DNA of 64,000 bases from Patiria miniata. Its lineage: Eukaryota; Echinodermata; Asteroidea; Valvatida; Asterinidae. The notes under the pieces were generated by a model. The model was not told the origin of the DNA and did no database searches. It was given only the letters and a program-made list of their open reading frames with translations. Position numbers and translations under genes: made by a program. Below, in pieces: positions 29,935-42,100 of this stretch. The stretch spans positions 32,002,129 through 32,066,128 of the forward strand of contig NW_024037059.1 of NCBI RefSeq assembly GCF_015706575.1, read 5' to 3'. Positions within the stretch are counted from its first letter, which is position 1, and each line of letters opens with the position of its first letter.

Positions 29935-30308
29935 TTAGGCCCCCCCAAAAAAGTCTCCGGTTTCTGGTATGCGCGCGCGTCGCCGTAGCCATGCGCGTCG
30001 GCAAAATGAAAAAGTTTTTTTTTCAGTGAAAGATGATGTCTCAAAACCGCCAAACTCACTGGTTTGACTGGAATCCTGCTACTGCACAATTTTAACATGT
30101 TTTTAGATGGGGTTATGATCGAGAATAAGCTTTATGTGGCCTCTCTGGACTCCCATATATTTGCACTAAGTTTAGTCGGGCACCATTTGCAGTCATCAGC
30201 CGACATTTGAAGCGAAAAAGTCAGGTAAAAAAAAAAAAAGCCGCGTCGCCGCACCACTTTTTGGACAAGCTCCATACCAGAAACCGGAGACTTATTTTTT
30301 TTGGCCTT
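29935..30308. mobile_element. Inverted-repeat element, 374 bp
   Basis: The left end ttaggccccccc leads into gtctccggtttctggtatg; the right end has cataccagaaaccggagac followed by ggcctta. The interior is GC-rich with gcgtcgccg on both sides. No coding capacity. Confidence 0.8.
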
Positions 30309-31942
30309 ACTACTCAGTCAGTGCGCAGGGTTTCAGAAAAGTGCTTGCATTTATTTGCAGCGTATGCATAACTCGCTTGGTAAAATGAATATTCATGAGA
30401 TCGGGGGACCACATTTGAAAATTCATTTTTTGATAACTAGTCTTTAAAAGAAAGTTTTTACTCACAAATATAGTAGAGAATACTCAAGCCTAATTGTGAA
30501 ATGAGATTTCTAAAGTATTTTAAGAAATATGAGGATGAAAGTTTTACTGAAATTGTCGAGAAATTTCGGTTTGCGAAAACCGTCTTTTTTCTATATAAAA
30601 CGAAACCGTGCAGCATCATTTTACAGTTTGATGAGAAGCTTTGTTATTAAATTCACCAATTATCATAACCATGAATCATGTAAGTACTCAAACAGTCAGG
30701 AGCACGCAAAATTTACGGCCATTCTGAACGTTCAGGATAACGAAAAAAATTACACTCTGGAAGCACGTGTAAGCACCGCACAGCATGAGTGTACATTCCT
30801 CATTGGGCAAGACCCGCAACCAACACGCGTTTTGACCAATCAGGTAACAGCACATGAGGCTTCCGTATGTCGGGTACCCCGTTCTATGCGTGCTTATGGA
30901 TATCTTATAATCTCGAACTAAATGTGCCCGACTATAGAATATAAACTGGCGATGTGTCCTCTCTCAAAGTTTCAACGACTAGCTGTGCAAGAAAATAATA
31001 TACTTTCAATGCTATTCCTATTTCTAGACCGTTATGATTTAAGATTAATGTAATAAACCATTATTTTTTGGCAATAATGTCTCCCATTTTCTAGATGCTT
31101 TTTGTTTGTTGACAGTTTCAATGTGCATGAACATGAAAAATATAAACACAAAAAACAATGTGTATGACTATATAAACATGAAAATATAAACACAAATAAT
31201 CAAAGGCATGTCTCTTTTCATGACTGAAATTCTGTAAAACGATTTAATCATAAAATCAGAAGTGCAAAGTTACATACTTTTGAGCTGGATTTAATCATTA
31301 CATCAGTGAGTTAACATATTACTAAAACCCTGGAAACTTGAACCACTTACACTTACAAAACATTGCTTACAAAAGAAAGTTTCTGAAAACATAGAATGAC
31401 TTAGGCCCTAATTATAAATATAAAGCAACTTTAAAAAAATGAACTTAAAAATACATGCAAGCCAAACTTTCTTCAAAGTGCGAGGTTAATAATGCTCGCT
31501 CTAGGATGTACATGTATACACTTTCTTGCTATATTTCATGAGCTTATAAAATAAATTCCCTACCCAAGCTTGCCCATAAGCAACTCAACCTAGGACAATA
31601 ACAAGGCCATTGAACTGCTCCATTCCTTGACAATAATAGTTAAATATGCAAACATTTACACAAATCTTTACAATCTTTACAAGCTTTGTTTAGAGTGCAG
31701 TGTATAGCTGTTTGCAGACATTTTCATCATATTTTTGTTTTTTAAATATACAGCACACTCACAAAATGACTTAATTGAAAAAGAAAGAAAGTGGAAATTC
31801 AGCAATGATTGAATTGATTCTTCAGGGTTCTTTTTATACATGATCTGAATACAACATGCCATGAAAATCCTTGACGCCTGATTTGTGGGTTGTTGACAAC
31901 AAGTCTTTGAATTTAGGCATGCAAAAAATAAGGATTTCGGTC
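30309..31942. other. No gene or bounded repeat recognised
   Basis: A 130-codon open frame at 30529-30921 has no recognisable domain and part of it (acagtcaggagcac) recurs near 34041, so it is probably repeat-derived. The rest is AT-rich. Confidence 0.5.
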
Positions 31943-33356
31943 TAGTGATGTGTCCGGTCAGATTGACCAGGCCAAACCATCCCAAAACATTATTTTGTAA
32001 ACCGGAATCCGAACGGAAACCAATTTGAACTCCCTAAAACCAACCTGATCCGACCTGACAAAAATTTAAGGAAAACCAACGGAAAAAATGTTGCAACCTG
32101 ACCAGGGCTCGATTTACCCGGTGCACGCATGCACCAGTGCATGTAGATTTTTGCTTGTGCACGTAGCTTTTTAATTGAGCATGCATGACGTGCATGTAAC
32201 TTTTTTAGCCACCAAAATACTCATTTCATGCATATATTTACAAATAAGTGAGAATAAGAATAAAGTTTGTTGAATACTTGACCAGATAGTGTACAAACGT
32301 GTTATTTCTTTTATATATCCATAAATTATTCCTCGCACTGTCGCAGCAGATTCAGAGTTGGCAAGATCTCCACGTCCTGCAACCTCCTCCGATCATGCAT
32401 GTGATTTACCACGTGATACATGCTGCGGATAAGTTGGTATCACAGTGACGCTCCTGGCATTCCTTATGTCCGGATCATAAGTGGGATTCCAAATTATTAG
32501 CTGTGTTTATCACGTGGTCTCGTTATTAGCCAATCAGACGCCGTCTATCATATGCGCCACATGAAGCAGACGGGTAGCTCGGAGGGCTCCGATAACTTTG
32601 CACGCAAATGACCCTGGGTGCTTGTGTCACTTGTCGGGTTAAAATCTAATTTCAACATGTTCGTATGGGTCTACATCGACGGCAAATTTCGTCGAAATGA
32701 CACATCCTGAACACACGGGAAGGCAAATTTAGATTTCTATGTAAGTACTCAACATATGTACGAAATTATGTATGGCGGATCAATTTCGCCATGTTCGAAA
32801 TGTCACAACAGCGTGGCATATACAACGCCACGTTCACGGGTCTAGGCTTGTATTGAGCATGATCGAGTAAAAAAGGCTATGTACTGTACTGTCTGTAGAA
32901 AGTTCGATAAATCAAAGAGAAAGAATGCCTTCAGAGAAGCAGACAGGTGTAAGTCAATTTTGGTGCATGAGGGTTTTTCTTGGCGCATGCAGGTTTTTTG
33001 GTCTACATGCACCAGTGCATGCCACTTTTTTTGGTAAATCGAGCCCTGAACCTGACGCCACTTCCATGATTGTGTACAAAGTCTATGTAGAGTCAAGACA
33101 ATTTTAAGTATTTTCTAACAACATTGGAAATTTATGGAAAAAAAAGTGGCCTCAGGTTGCAACATTTCTTCCGTGTGAATTTCCAAACTGTTTGGGTTTA
33201 TTTCGGGTTGAACTGACTCAACACAATTAAAAGACTTCAAACGCAATACCGAAACCAACCTGGCCCGACTGAAATGATGGACAAACTTATGGCGACCTAA
33301 CAGAAAGTCAGTTTAAGCAAGTTTGGTCGGTTTCTGGTCGGATTTGAACAACACTT
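31943..33356. mobile_element. hAT-like element, outer, interrupted by a second hAT
   Basis: The ends tagtgatgtgtccggtc and gatttgaacaacactt are imperfect inverted repeats. The flanks tttcggtc (31935-31942) and atccggtc (33357-33364) match at 6 of 8. The interior is split by the element at 32103-33048. The older age fits the decayed ends. Confidence 0.55.
32103..33048. mobile_element. hAT-like element with perfect 8-bp target duplication
   Basis: aacctgac occurs at 32095-32102 and 33049-33056. The ends are cagggctcgatttaccc and ggtaaatcgagccctg. The subterminal regions carry gtgcatg-rich repeats on both sides. The 946-bp interior has no transposase. A decayed copy of the 47-bp hairpin family lies inside at 32811-32844. 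Confidence 0.92.
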
Positions 33357-34449
33357 ATCCGGTCGCAGCATTAAGTTTCATTTCATGGTAAATAAAGTTC
33401 CATTGAAATAGTTGCGAACTGTCTGCAAGTTCAGGTGTTGTGTTCAACTAGTCTTGACAGGGAAAAGGGTCAATCACTCTGCGTACTTGGCCTGTATAAA
33501 GAAAACAGAAAGAGAGAAAACAAATCTAAGTAATTATCTACATGTATTTTTTTGCTGATTTAGGAAGGAATTGTTTCGACTACTTAAAAAAATCCCATCC
33601 TCACCGCAAGATCTGAAAAAAGTACCAGAAAAGAATTGTTCTTCATATTTTATGACTGACATGAATTGACCGACAAGGACAATCTTGAGTGATGCCTGTT
33701 TAATTTCATGAATTAAAAAAAAAAATTCTGATTTTTAATCGTATAGTATAAACATTGTTCGTACTTGCGACATGCAAAACTAACGGGTAGGAACCTATTG
33801 TCGACATCGGTGGTAATGCACCCACAAAAGACGCACACAGTACACACAACCCGTACACAAAATACACGTATGACGTCATTCGAATCGCACATTGCGACTG
33901 CAATCATGCAATTTTCGCAAATATTTCGTATCAAATAAAAAATCGGCGGTAGAACCTGCAGAGATGGGAATGGTATGGTTCGAAAGCGTAACTCTTCAAC
34001 TTACCAGAAAGTGACGAATTTTGTCCCCAAATATCCCAAAACAGTCAGGAGCACCCAAAAAGTACAGGCATTGTCGAAAATGTTCGAGAATCACCTCTCA
34101 TTTCACATCGCTCATTTATAACTTTAAGCTTGTAATAATCAGCAAAAAATGGTATCATTCGACGCAGAAATTATCGTAGTTTCAGAATCCACTCCATTTT
34201 TAATCAGCTACTGCTACGAAACGGGTTTCCTGTCCCTTTATCCAGGGGCACCACCGAACACTCGCAAAACCTCGTGCAATCTCGAATGGTCCGAGACCGT
34301 CCACGCGCTGCAAATAAAATCTCGCTGTGTGGCTCATTATCGAGTAGGCTGCGCGCTGACTGTACTCAGTAGTATTTTGTAGCTTTAGGTGAGATTAGGA
34401 TTAATACTAAGATCAACCAGTCACACAAATTTATACTGCAAAGTAGTAG

Positions 34450-34600
34450 TCCGAGTAACTTGGACCCAACTTATCGTCTTTTTAACATTCGGACATGGTC
34501 TGGCGATAGTGGGGTCCAAGCTAATCCTTATATGCCGAGCAACACAATTCTGTCATTGACCCAAAAACCCAACATTGCCCAACAAAAACATCAGAGTTTT
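34450..34600. repeat. Dispersed repeat, empty-site copy
   Basis: The reverse complement aligns with 22337-22575 but lacks the 47-bp hairpin. The single target sequence gtccaagct is at 34514-34522. Confidence 0.85.
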
Positions 34601-35313
34601 CGTTTGGTGCATTGTCGCGGAAAGCATTCTTGTTGTCTTTCTTTCCGCAACAACACACCAGACAAAAATTGAACTCACTTGCGGCGCCTGAAAGCAGTGT
34701 GGTACCCACATACATCGCGCGCGCAGACTTTTTTCGATGTCATCACGTGATGCATGCATAATTAACCAAACAAAATGGACGACAGCCGTTGGAACTGGAC
34801 TTTTTTTACGGACAAGCCACCAAAATCGTCTTTCTTTTTTTTTGTGGCCTGTTTCAAGTCGATCATTAGCTTCGTGAATGACTGCTGAATGTATGACTAT
34901 GAGGTATGTAAATGAAATCTGGGGTGGGATATTATTAGAGGTGAAAATGGACAATTTTTGAGAGGCCATTATTTTAGGGTCTCTTGCTACCACACTCTCA
35001 CGACTAGGTTATGTCTCCAGTGCTACATGTGAATAAATATGAGCATGTCAGCTGGAGTTACTCAAGCTAACTGCAAAGGTTAAAGAAAATATTTTGCATC
35101 CGAACATACATATGTATTATAACAATGTCACACTTTGGCACCTTTATTTATGGAATGACCCACATATAGGCCTATTCGGATTCTGTTGCCTGGGGGTGTT
35201 GGGTACTGATAAATAACGCCAAGTTCTGAATCAGGTGGGCACAGTTGGATTCTGTTGGTTGGATTGGGCAGGAAGTAACCGTTGGACTCTACAACTTGCT
35301 GTAGTCTTCAATT

Positions 35314-35365
35314 TAGACCTGTGAACGTGGCTATACATGTATGTACATAGCCACGTTTCAATCTA
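35314..35365. mobile_element. Small hairpin of the 47-bp family
   Basis: tagacctgtgaacgtggcta and tagccacgtt are paired around an acatgtatgt loop, with the right outer end decayed. It shares the agacc-gtgaac-tggc arm with 22447-22493. Confidence 0.7.
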
Positions 35366-35990
35366 TAGTTAAAACACTCTATTGTGATCCACGGTTACTG
35401 TGATCGAGTGACCGTTCTAGCCGAATTTCGGCTATGTTTGACAGAATATTTGCATACAAAAATGAGTTGTACAGAAAATCCAGCAGAATATTTTTTTCGG
35501 CAGAATTATGTAGATGAAGGACAATGAAAAAGATTAGAGAAATATGGGCACATTTGGTTTGAAAAACCTTCGTTTTTTAAAGATCCCTGAAACAAACCCT
35601 TACACAATGGAACAGCAATATATACTGGGTGATTGGCAGACTTTCGAAGTGGATTTAGCAGAATTTTACATGGTATTACGGTCATCCTGCCATGTAAGAC
35701 TGTTAGTCGGGTACCAACTGGTAGGACTCTTACCGTTTTGCGCATGCGGAACTCGGGGTACCAGAGTGTCGTGCCTGTCTTTGATTTTCTGATCATTTTG
35801 AAAACATTCGTTGTGACAAAGTTGTGCCGTATTTTACTTCAAATTTCTTGACAATGACAGATCCAACACTCGCGTAAATTCACAGGAAGCCTAACAAGTA
35901 AGTGATTTACCTATGAGCAAAATTATACGTGGTTATATGTAGCGGATCAAAAGATATAATGATTTTGCCTGTATTTATGCAAGGGAAGCG

Positions 35991-36027
35991 CGTGGCGTTG
36001 TATACAACGCCACATTCACGGGTCTAT
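35991..36027. mobile_element. Truncated hairpin of the 47-bp family
   Basis: The inner palindrome gtggcgttgtatacaacgcc(ac) is followed by attcacgggtcta. The left outer arm is missing. It is 23 bp upstream of the MITE at 36051. Confidence 0.65.
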
Positions 36028-36050
36028 CTTCAATTATGAAGGTAGCACTC

Positions 36051-36252
36051 AATGGACCGATCCAGTAAGCCCCTTCCACTGCGCACGTGGGCAAAATAAC
36101 ACGTGCTCCTCTCCAATGCCACACTGCATTTTCCTGCCGCGCGTCATACGCGCGTGCACGCATGTCGGACTTTTGTGCACGCATGTTGGACATAAATCAC
36201 GGCTGTGATTGGTCAGAATACCATGGGGCGGTGCTTACTGGATCGGTCCATT
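36051..36252. mobile_element. 202-bp MITE, copy 1
   Basis: The perfect inverted ends are aatggaccgatccagtaagc and gcttactggatcggtccatt. It is about 98% identical to 45833-46036 (four substitutions and one 2-base indel by eye). The GC-rich interior gives spurious reading frames in both copies. Confidence 0.93.
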
Positions 36253-36464
36253 GGAAGAAGAAGAAGGATTTTAATAGTAGGGTATACCGGTAGTAGTGTT
36301 CAGGTGGTGTTCCCTTCTAATTCATTCAGTTAAATATTACTGTTACTTAGTTTTACCATAATAATGCTTATTGTTTTAATTTTGTAAACAATTTCAGTGT
36401 CATGAAATTTAGTCTGAAATTCAAAGGTGGTCGCGTCCGGAATTTGGGCGCAAAATCGGATGAG

Positions 36465-37435
36465 TGTTCCCTAGCCCTGGTGGACTCCCTTTCCTCCCTA
36501 CGTTACGGAGGGAGTCCTGGGTAAAAAGTGCTCAAAACCGAACGAAAACATTTCTGACCAATAATTTCAATATTTTTACCTTGTTGGAGAAGCTAATTTT
36601 ACGTCGTTGTATTCTATGTGTCCTTATCTGTTGGGCTGATGGGTTCAGGAATTCATACATGCCATATGCGATGCTGACCGACCGTAATCTGGAAAGCAAC
36701 GTTAACCTTGTACGTGTTTGTAGACTCTTTTCATCAGTTTCTCACCGCCGAGTCTATTCTAGTCGTACATGATGTACGTCTGTGCAGCGTGTAGTCTGGT
36801 TCCCTAGACCGGGCAATTATTCTCGACGCTCATATCACGTCTGGTCCGGGGGCCAGACTATGCAGCATGAATATGCAGTGCGCACGTGGATTTGCTTAGT
36901 AACCACCCTCATACGCACGCGCACTTACTTGAAGGCGCGGTCGCTAATCCAATGACCGAGCGTGTTTTCGCGCCAGTTACCAGAAACAAGTTTCGGCTTT
37001 GGTCATTGGTTGAGCGTTTTCGCGACATTGGTTGACTGGAGTGACGTCACGGTTCCAACCAAACCTAAACAAATGAGGGCGCTAGCGTGCGTACGCGCTT
37101 TCGTACGCACGTACATTGTACATGACGTACGACTCTGGGAATAAACTGATGAAAAGAGACTACAGACACGTACAAGTTAAACGCTGCTTTGGAGTTTATT
37201 TTCCTGATTAATGTCAGTCAGCATCGCATATGGAATTCCTGAACCCATCAGCCCAACAGATAAGGACACATAGAGTATGTAGGCGTGAAATAAGCTTCTA
37301 TAACGAGGTAAAACATAACAAAACTCTGGTAAAAATGTTGGGTGGTTTCATGTAGAGAATTCTTGCCCTGGACGTTAGTCGTATTGCAATGAAGACTTCG
37401 TCCAACCTGGGCTAGAGTGTTCCCTAACGTGGCGC
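36465..37435. mobile_element. Large foldback element, ~330-bp arms
   Basis: The left arm (36465-36790) and right arm (37060-37435) are complementary over long blocks, including ctatgtgtccttatctgttg, ggctgatgggttcaggaatt and gtctcttttcatcagttt-type stretches. The centre is GC-rich with a gtacgta-type palindrome. No protein was seen. A short palindrome (cctccctacgttacggaggg) lies in the left arm only. Confidence 0.82.
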
Positions 37436-37439
37436 ACTT

Positions 37440-38129
37440 AAATAAATCTCGGGAAATCGCAAGTTCAACATTTAAGAATTTTTTTAATGTTGATAAATTC
37501 TGATTTACAAATGAACCATTATTATCTGTACTTACTGTTACCCAACTCGAAGTTGGTCAGAAAATTATTTTCTTATTTTATGGCACATTTTCAACACAAG
37601 GGTTCACTTTGCACTTCTAAATAAAATTGGAAAATCACGCCAAAATAAATTTCTCTGCTAACTTTTTTAACAAGTAGGGATAAACTCACGATTTATGAAC
37701 AGGAATGTTAAGAGCTTGATGACTTTTGCTCTTGCAATGCAAGGCACTAGAAGCGAAAAATCGGGTACATCAACAATAGTCCTGAGGATTTTGGGTCAAC
37801 TCGTACCCAAGTTAACTCGTATCCAGGTCAACTCGTACTCCCCTCCTTTTGGGGGAGTACGAATGGATGGTTTAACAAAAACGTCTGATTTTACCCTAAA
37901 AATAGTAGTTGTGCCATCAGAAATACAAATAAAGTTTGAGGTTTAAGGGCCTTATTAAGGCGGTGGTATAGAATGTTGCTCACAATCTGGATGAAAAGGG
38001 AAATTTACCGTTCATCGGCGAAGGTTCCATCGCGAGTACTGGACGGAGGCCAATTTTTTTAACGAAAATTGTACGAAAGTTGCTTTTTAAAAATATCTTT
38101 GTAATACATGAATGTAGAAGTAATATTTT
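37440..38129. other. No gene recognised
   Basis: It contains three close copies of a gtcaactcgta motif at 37796-37840 and a ctcctttt-ggggag hairpin. Otherwise unassigned. Confidence 0.5.
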
Positions 38130-38352
38130 GGAAAGATTCCCATATCTGGCCATCACTAACTTTTCCCTTCAGTCATATCAGTGACCTATCAGCCATCAAA
38201 AGTGATAATATGTCCTTAAAAAGTCAAAATTAGGAGTGAAAATATTGAAGTATTTACTGAAAAAACACTTTGAAGTTTTCAGACCAGTCTCATAGGGTTT
38301 GTGCTCAGGGATGTCAGGGTGACAAGTGATGGCCAGATGTGGGAATCTTTCC
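38130..38352. mobile_element. Short inverted-repeat element, copy 2
   Basis: The ends ggaaagattcccatatctgg and ccagatgtgggaatctttcc are near-perfect complements. The flanks aatatttt and aatattta match at 7 of 8. Related to 25850-26043. Confidence 0.82.
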
Positions 38353-39009
38353 AATATTTATTTCAATGTTCACTCACCTCATTTTTGGCATCATTTATTG
38401 AATACTATTAACTGCACATGGCACAAATCTCTTTGGAAAGATTGGGTGGCCCTGAAAGTACATCAAATCTGAAGAGAAAATATGTTACACGAAACTTAAA
38501 AGAGTCACACAGACATTATTAAATTTATAACGATTCTTTAAATTTAGTAAGAATGGTCTGTAATGTTCTCATGTAATTACTTTGGGGAGAACTGGTGCGA
38601 AAAAAAATTCAATACTTCCCAAATATGGCAAAAATGTTTTGATGCCCATTTTACATCCATAACCTGTTTTTCTTTAAAATATGCTGAAAACATCTAAATG
38701 CTCTGAAATTTTGTTGAAGAGTCAAAATAAAAAATAACAATAACAATTTAGTTACATTGAGAGATCCCGTACATGTATATCAACAAGTAATTTTAAAATG
38801 TGAAGTCTTACAAGTGTTTCCCAACTTCATGGAAAGACCCATACGGCTGTATGAATGCACAAACTGTATGAATGGATAAACATAAATTTGAATGCCAAAT
38901 CAATTACATTGGCGAAACATGTAATCTCGTGATTTATAAATTCAGTATTTACATGCATGTTCAATTGTTATCGCAGTTGTATATTTTTTTGGTTTCTTTT
39001 TATAAACAG

Positions 39010-39185
39010 TGAACGTGAAGTGGGGCAAGGAGAAGTTCACCGACATTGAGTGCAGCCTAGATGAGTCCCCAGATGTGTTTAAAGCACAGATCTTTGCTCT
39101 GACAGGAGTTCAACCTGAGCGACAGAAGGTCATGTTGAAAGGCGCAACTCTCAAGGAAGCTTGGTCTGGGTTTAAGGTTAAAAAT
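39010..39185 (+). CDS. USP14: USP14 exon: ubiquitin-like domain
   Basis: The acceptor is aaacag at 39004-39009 and the donor is gtaggt at 39186. The exon encodes (V)NVKWGKEKFTDIECSLDE, PDVFKAQIFALTGVQPERQK and VMLKGATLKEAWSGFKVKN. Its first two bases finish a codon (G|TG, valine), so the ATG lies in an upstream exon. The apparent GTG start at 39009 is a splice-site artefact. Confidence 0.96.
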
Positions 39186-42100
39186 GTAGGTATTTCTAAT
39201 GGTTTGCCTCGTAGGTATGAGCTGCACAGATAATTTAATCTAAATGCACCAATGTATCCAACGTACAAAAGTAAAATCGATATCTTTATTAAATTAAATG
39301 CCGTAACAAACAGATTGTTGCATCATGAACAGATAACTCATTACAAAAGTTTCATTTCTTCTTATATATAAAAATAAGCTCCCCTATGCCAAATGTGTTG
39401 AACAGCTTTTAAAGCTATAGTCCATCATTTGCAGCCATCCAAAAAGTAACTGGCGTAATTATTGCTGAAAAACAACCTTGGTTGAAAGATAGTAAGGGAA
39501 CTAAACTCCCTGTGAAATTTTTCTTTCTGGGAAGTTGTCATTTTGAAGTAATCAACGAAAGAAGGCATTTCCAACGATGATTCTTAAGCACCGTAGGAAA
39601 ATTTTAATTAGTAGTTCGTTTTGTTATTCAGCGCAGCGCGCACAAGTATTGGAACGACGCACACGCGCGCGCGGTTGTTATAATTCGTCGGATCAGTGCG
39701 CGACGTCGCGTATAGCTGCAATTCAAAACAATTCAAAACATGATTTAGTAACTTTTGATTTGAAATTGAGATTTTAGAATGCTGTTTTTCTCGAAATGTA
39801 CAGCTGAAGCTTAGCTGAAACTTCATCAGGTTAGTTGATCAGTATCCTTCATTAGATTTTGAACTCTCTTGTTGCTTCAAACGAACAAAATGCACAAATT
39901 ACAAATGATGGACTGTAGCTTTAACTTAGCTAAATAAGGTTTGGGCTGCACTATATTAAAAATTGATAAATATTTTGGAAGGTTCACAAGATACTAAGTG
40001 TTAAACATTAAATGTTTGACACTTAGTATCTTGTGAACCTTTCAAAATATTTAGCAATTTCCCCAAAAGGAAGGATCATCAGAATGTAGTTAGTCACCTT
40101 TATGCACATGTAGAAGATAAACTTAGTGGAATACAGCACTATTTAGATATAAACATTTATCTTCAAGCAAACGTATCCTCGATCCTGATTAGTCGATCCA
40201 TGACAACAACAGTGTAATATTATACTGTATCGCATGGTCCATATCGCACCCTGTGTATTGCGCTATTCCAAGATGCAAGCGACATTCCAGCTGCATGTGC
40301 TAAACCGCTAGGTTTGTGTAAAGCGTGCTAGTTCCAACTTAACTTTGCGTCAAGTTTGCTTGAAGATAAGTTCGTTATCACGCTTGCGCTCGTGGAACAC
40401 GGAAAATGTAGTGAGTCTGTGTTGCACATATTCAGTCTCGTGGTATATGGGACACAGACGCACTACCTTATTCCGCGTTCCACTCACGCTCGCGGGATAA
40501 CTTATATTATCTTCAAGGAAACTTGAATCCTCAATCCTGATTGGTCGTTCCATGGCAACAATAGTGTGCTATGAGGCTGTATTGCACGGTCCATGTCGCA
40601 CCCTGCGTATTGCGCTATTCTATGCGAGCGACATTCCAGCTGCATGGGCTAAACCGCTAAAAGGTTCGTGTAAAGCGTGCTAGGTCCAACTTTACTGCGC
40701 GTCAAGTTTGCTTGAAGATAAAAATTCGTTATCACGCCTTCGGCCTCGTGGTATGTGGGACACAGACGCACTACATTATTCCGTGTTCCACTCGCGCTCG
40801 CAGGATTACTAATAATATCATAAGTGTAGAAATTAACATGTTACTATGATGAACAAAACATTTTAAGATTTGTTTTTCCTTTCTTCAATGAAGGGCATAA
40901 CTTTTCTTGTCATGGGATCAGCAGAGGCACTTCCTGAAGCTCCAAGCGAGAAGACGCTTTTCATGGAAGATATGACAGAGGAGCAACTTGCAAGTGCTGT
41001 ACGTTTTAAAGTTGGACAATAGAGGATTTCTTGTCTTTGTTGCTACACATGCATTATTCATTTAAATATTTACATTTACAAGCATATATTTTTGAAAGCA
41101 TTTCATGACTGTCAGGTAATAATATACACAGGAAAAGTTACATGTATACCTGAAAAAACACAAAGTATTAACAGTGTGTTTGGGACCCTCGCTCAAAAAA
41201 TAATTGATCATGTTTATACTGCGACACCTTTGAAATATCTGAAAGTCCAGGCGTTAGTTTTTTACTCAGTGTAATAGCACTCCGCATTAATGAGGTCAAT
41301 TTTGCTCCGCGCCATATGCACACATACCCTGGATGTTAGACAAACTTTCGAACACTCACGCACGCACGCACGCACGTGCTTGCACATACATTCGCATAGA
41401 AACGGTGTTGCAAGGGTGCAAGTGATCTTCACATGAAAAGTCCGTACAGCATGCTTGTCTGAGATCCGGGTTCTTGCTTATATTTTTAACATTAGTGTGG
41501 AGTGCTATTGTCATCGCCTACAGCGTCCGTCCGGACGTGCTTACCAGGGACCACTTGTGGGGCACCAGTCCTTTGGTCGAGGTACCCCACAAATAAAATC
41601 TTTAGAAAAAAGGGTTCCCCGCACCGAAATCTTTAGAAATAGGGACAATGGGACAACAATGGAGGTACCCCAGAAGTCCATCTGGCTGGGATGTCTGTCT
41701 GTCTGTCTGTCGTTCCGTCGGGCCATCCATCCGTCCGGGCAGCTTAGTTTCCGGATGATAACTTGATTTAGAAATGTTGTTTGGGATTGTAACTTCGGTA
41801 GGGGGTTGCCCTTGGGAGTAGGCAAGTTGGGACTGGTTTTGAGGTCAAAAGGTCAAAGGTCAAGGTCACCGTGGTGAGTTAAAGGTAAATGGTTTCTGGA
41901 TGATAACTTGAGTTAGAAATGAGATTTTTGTGTCTAACTTTGGTAGGGGGTTGCCCTTGGGAGTAGGCAAGTTGGGATTGGTTTTAGGGTCAAAAGGTCA
42001 AAGGTCAAGGTCACTGTGGTGAGTTATTTGTAAATGGTTTCCGGATGATAACTTGAGTTAGAAATGAGATTTTGGTGTCTTACTTTGGTAGGGGGTTACC

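Larger units (their letters stand above)
33365..36050. other. Gene-poor stretch upstream of USP14
   Basis: It contains a dispersed-repeat copy (34450-34600) and two small hairpins (35314-35365, 35991-36027). A CpG-richer part at 34150-34400 and 34680-34800 could include a promoter, but no exon was confirmed. The missing first exon of USP14 could lie anywhere from here to 39009. Confidence 0.4.

Noticed and set aside
30529..30921. 130-codon open frame
   Set aside because: No recognisable domain, no supporting splice context, and part of it recurs at 34041 as repeat sequence.
33474..33491. Possible terminal exon on the minus strand (acceptor tttatacag followed by AKYAE and stop)
   Set aside because: The acceptor tract is good and an upstream donor exists at about 34003, but the joined peptide has no start codon and no recognisable family. 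Six codons are too few to support a gene.
36087..36293. Open frame similar to one at 45823-46095
   Set aside because: Both cover the 202-204 bp MITE. The 2-base indel between copies breaks the frame, so there is no protein conservation.
39009..39011. GTG as a start codon for USP14
   Set aside because: The G at 39009 belongs to the splice acceptor cag. The reading frame continues from an upstream exon.
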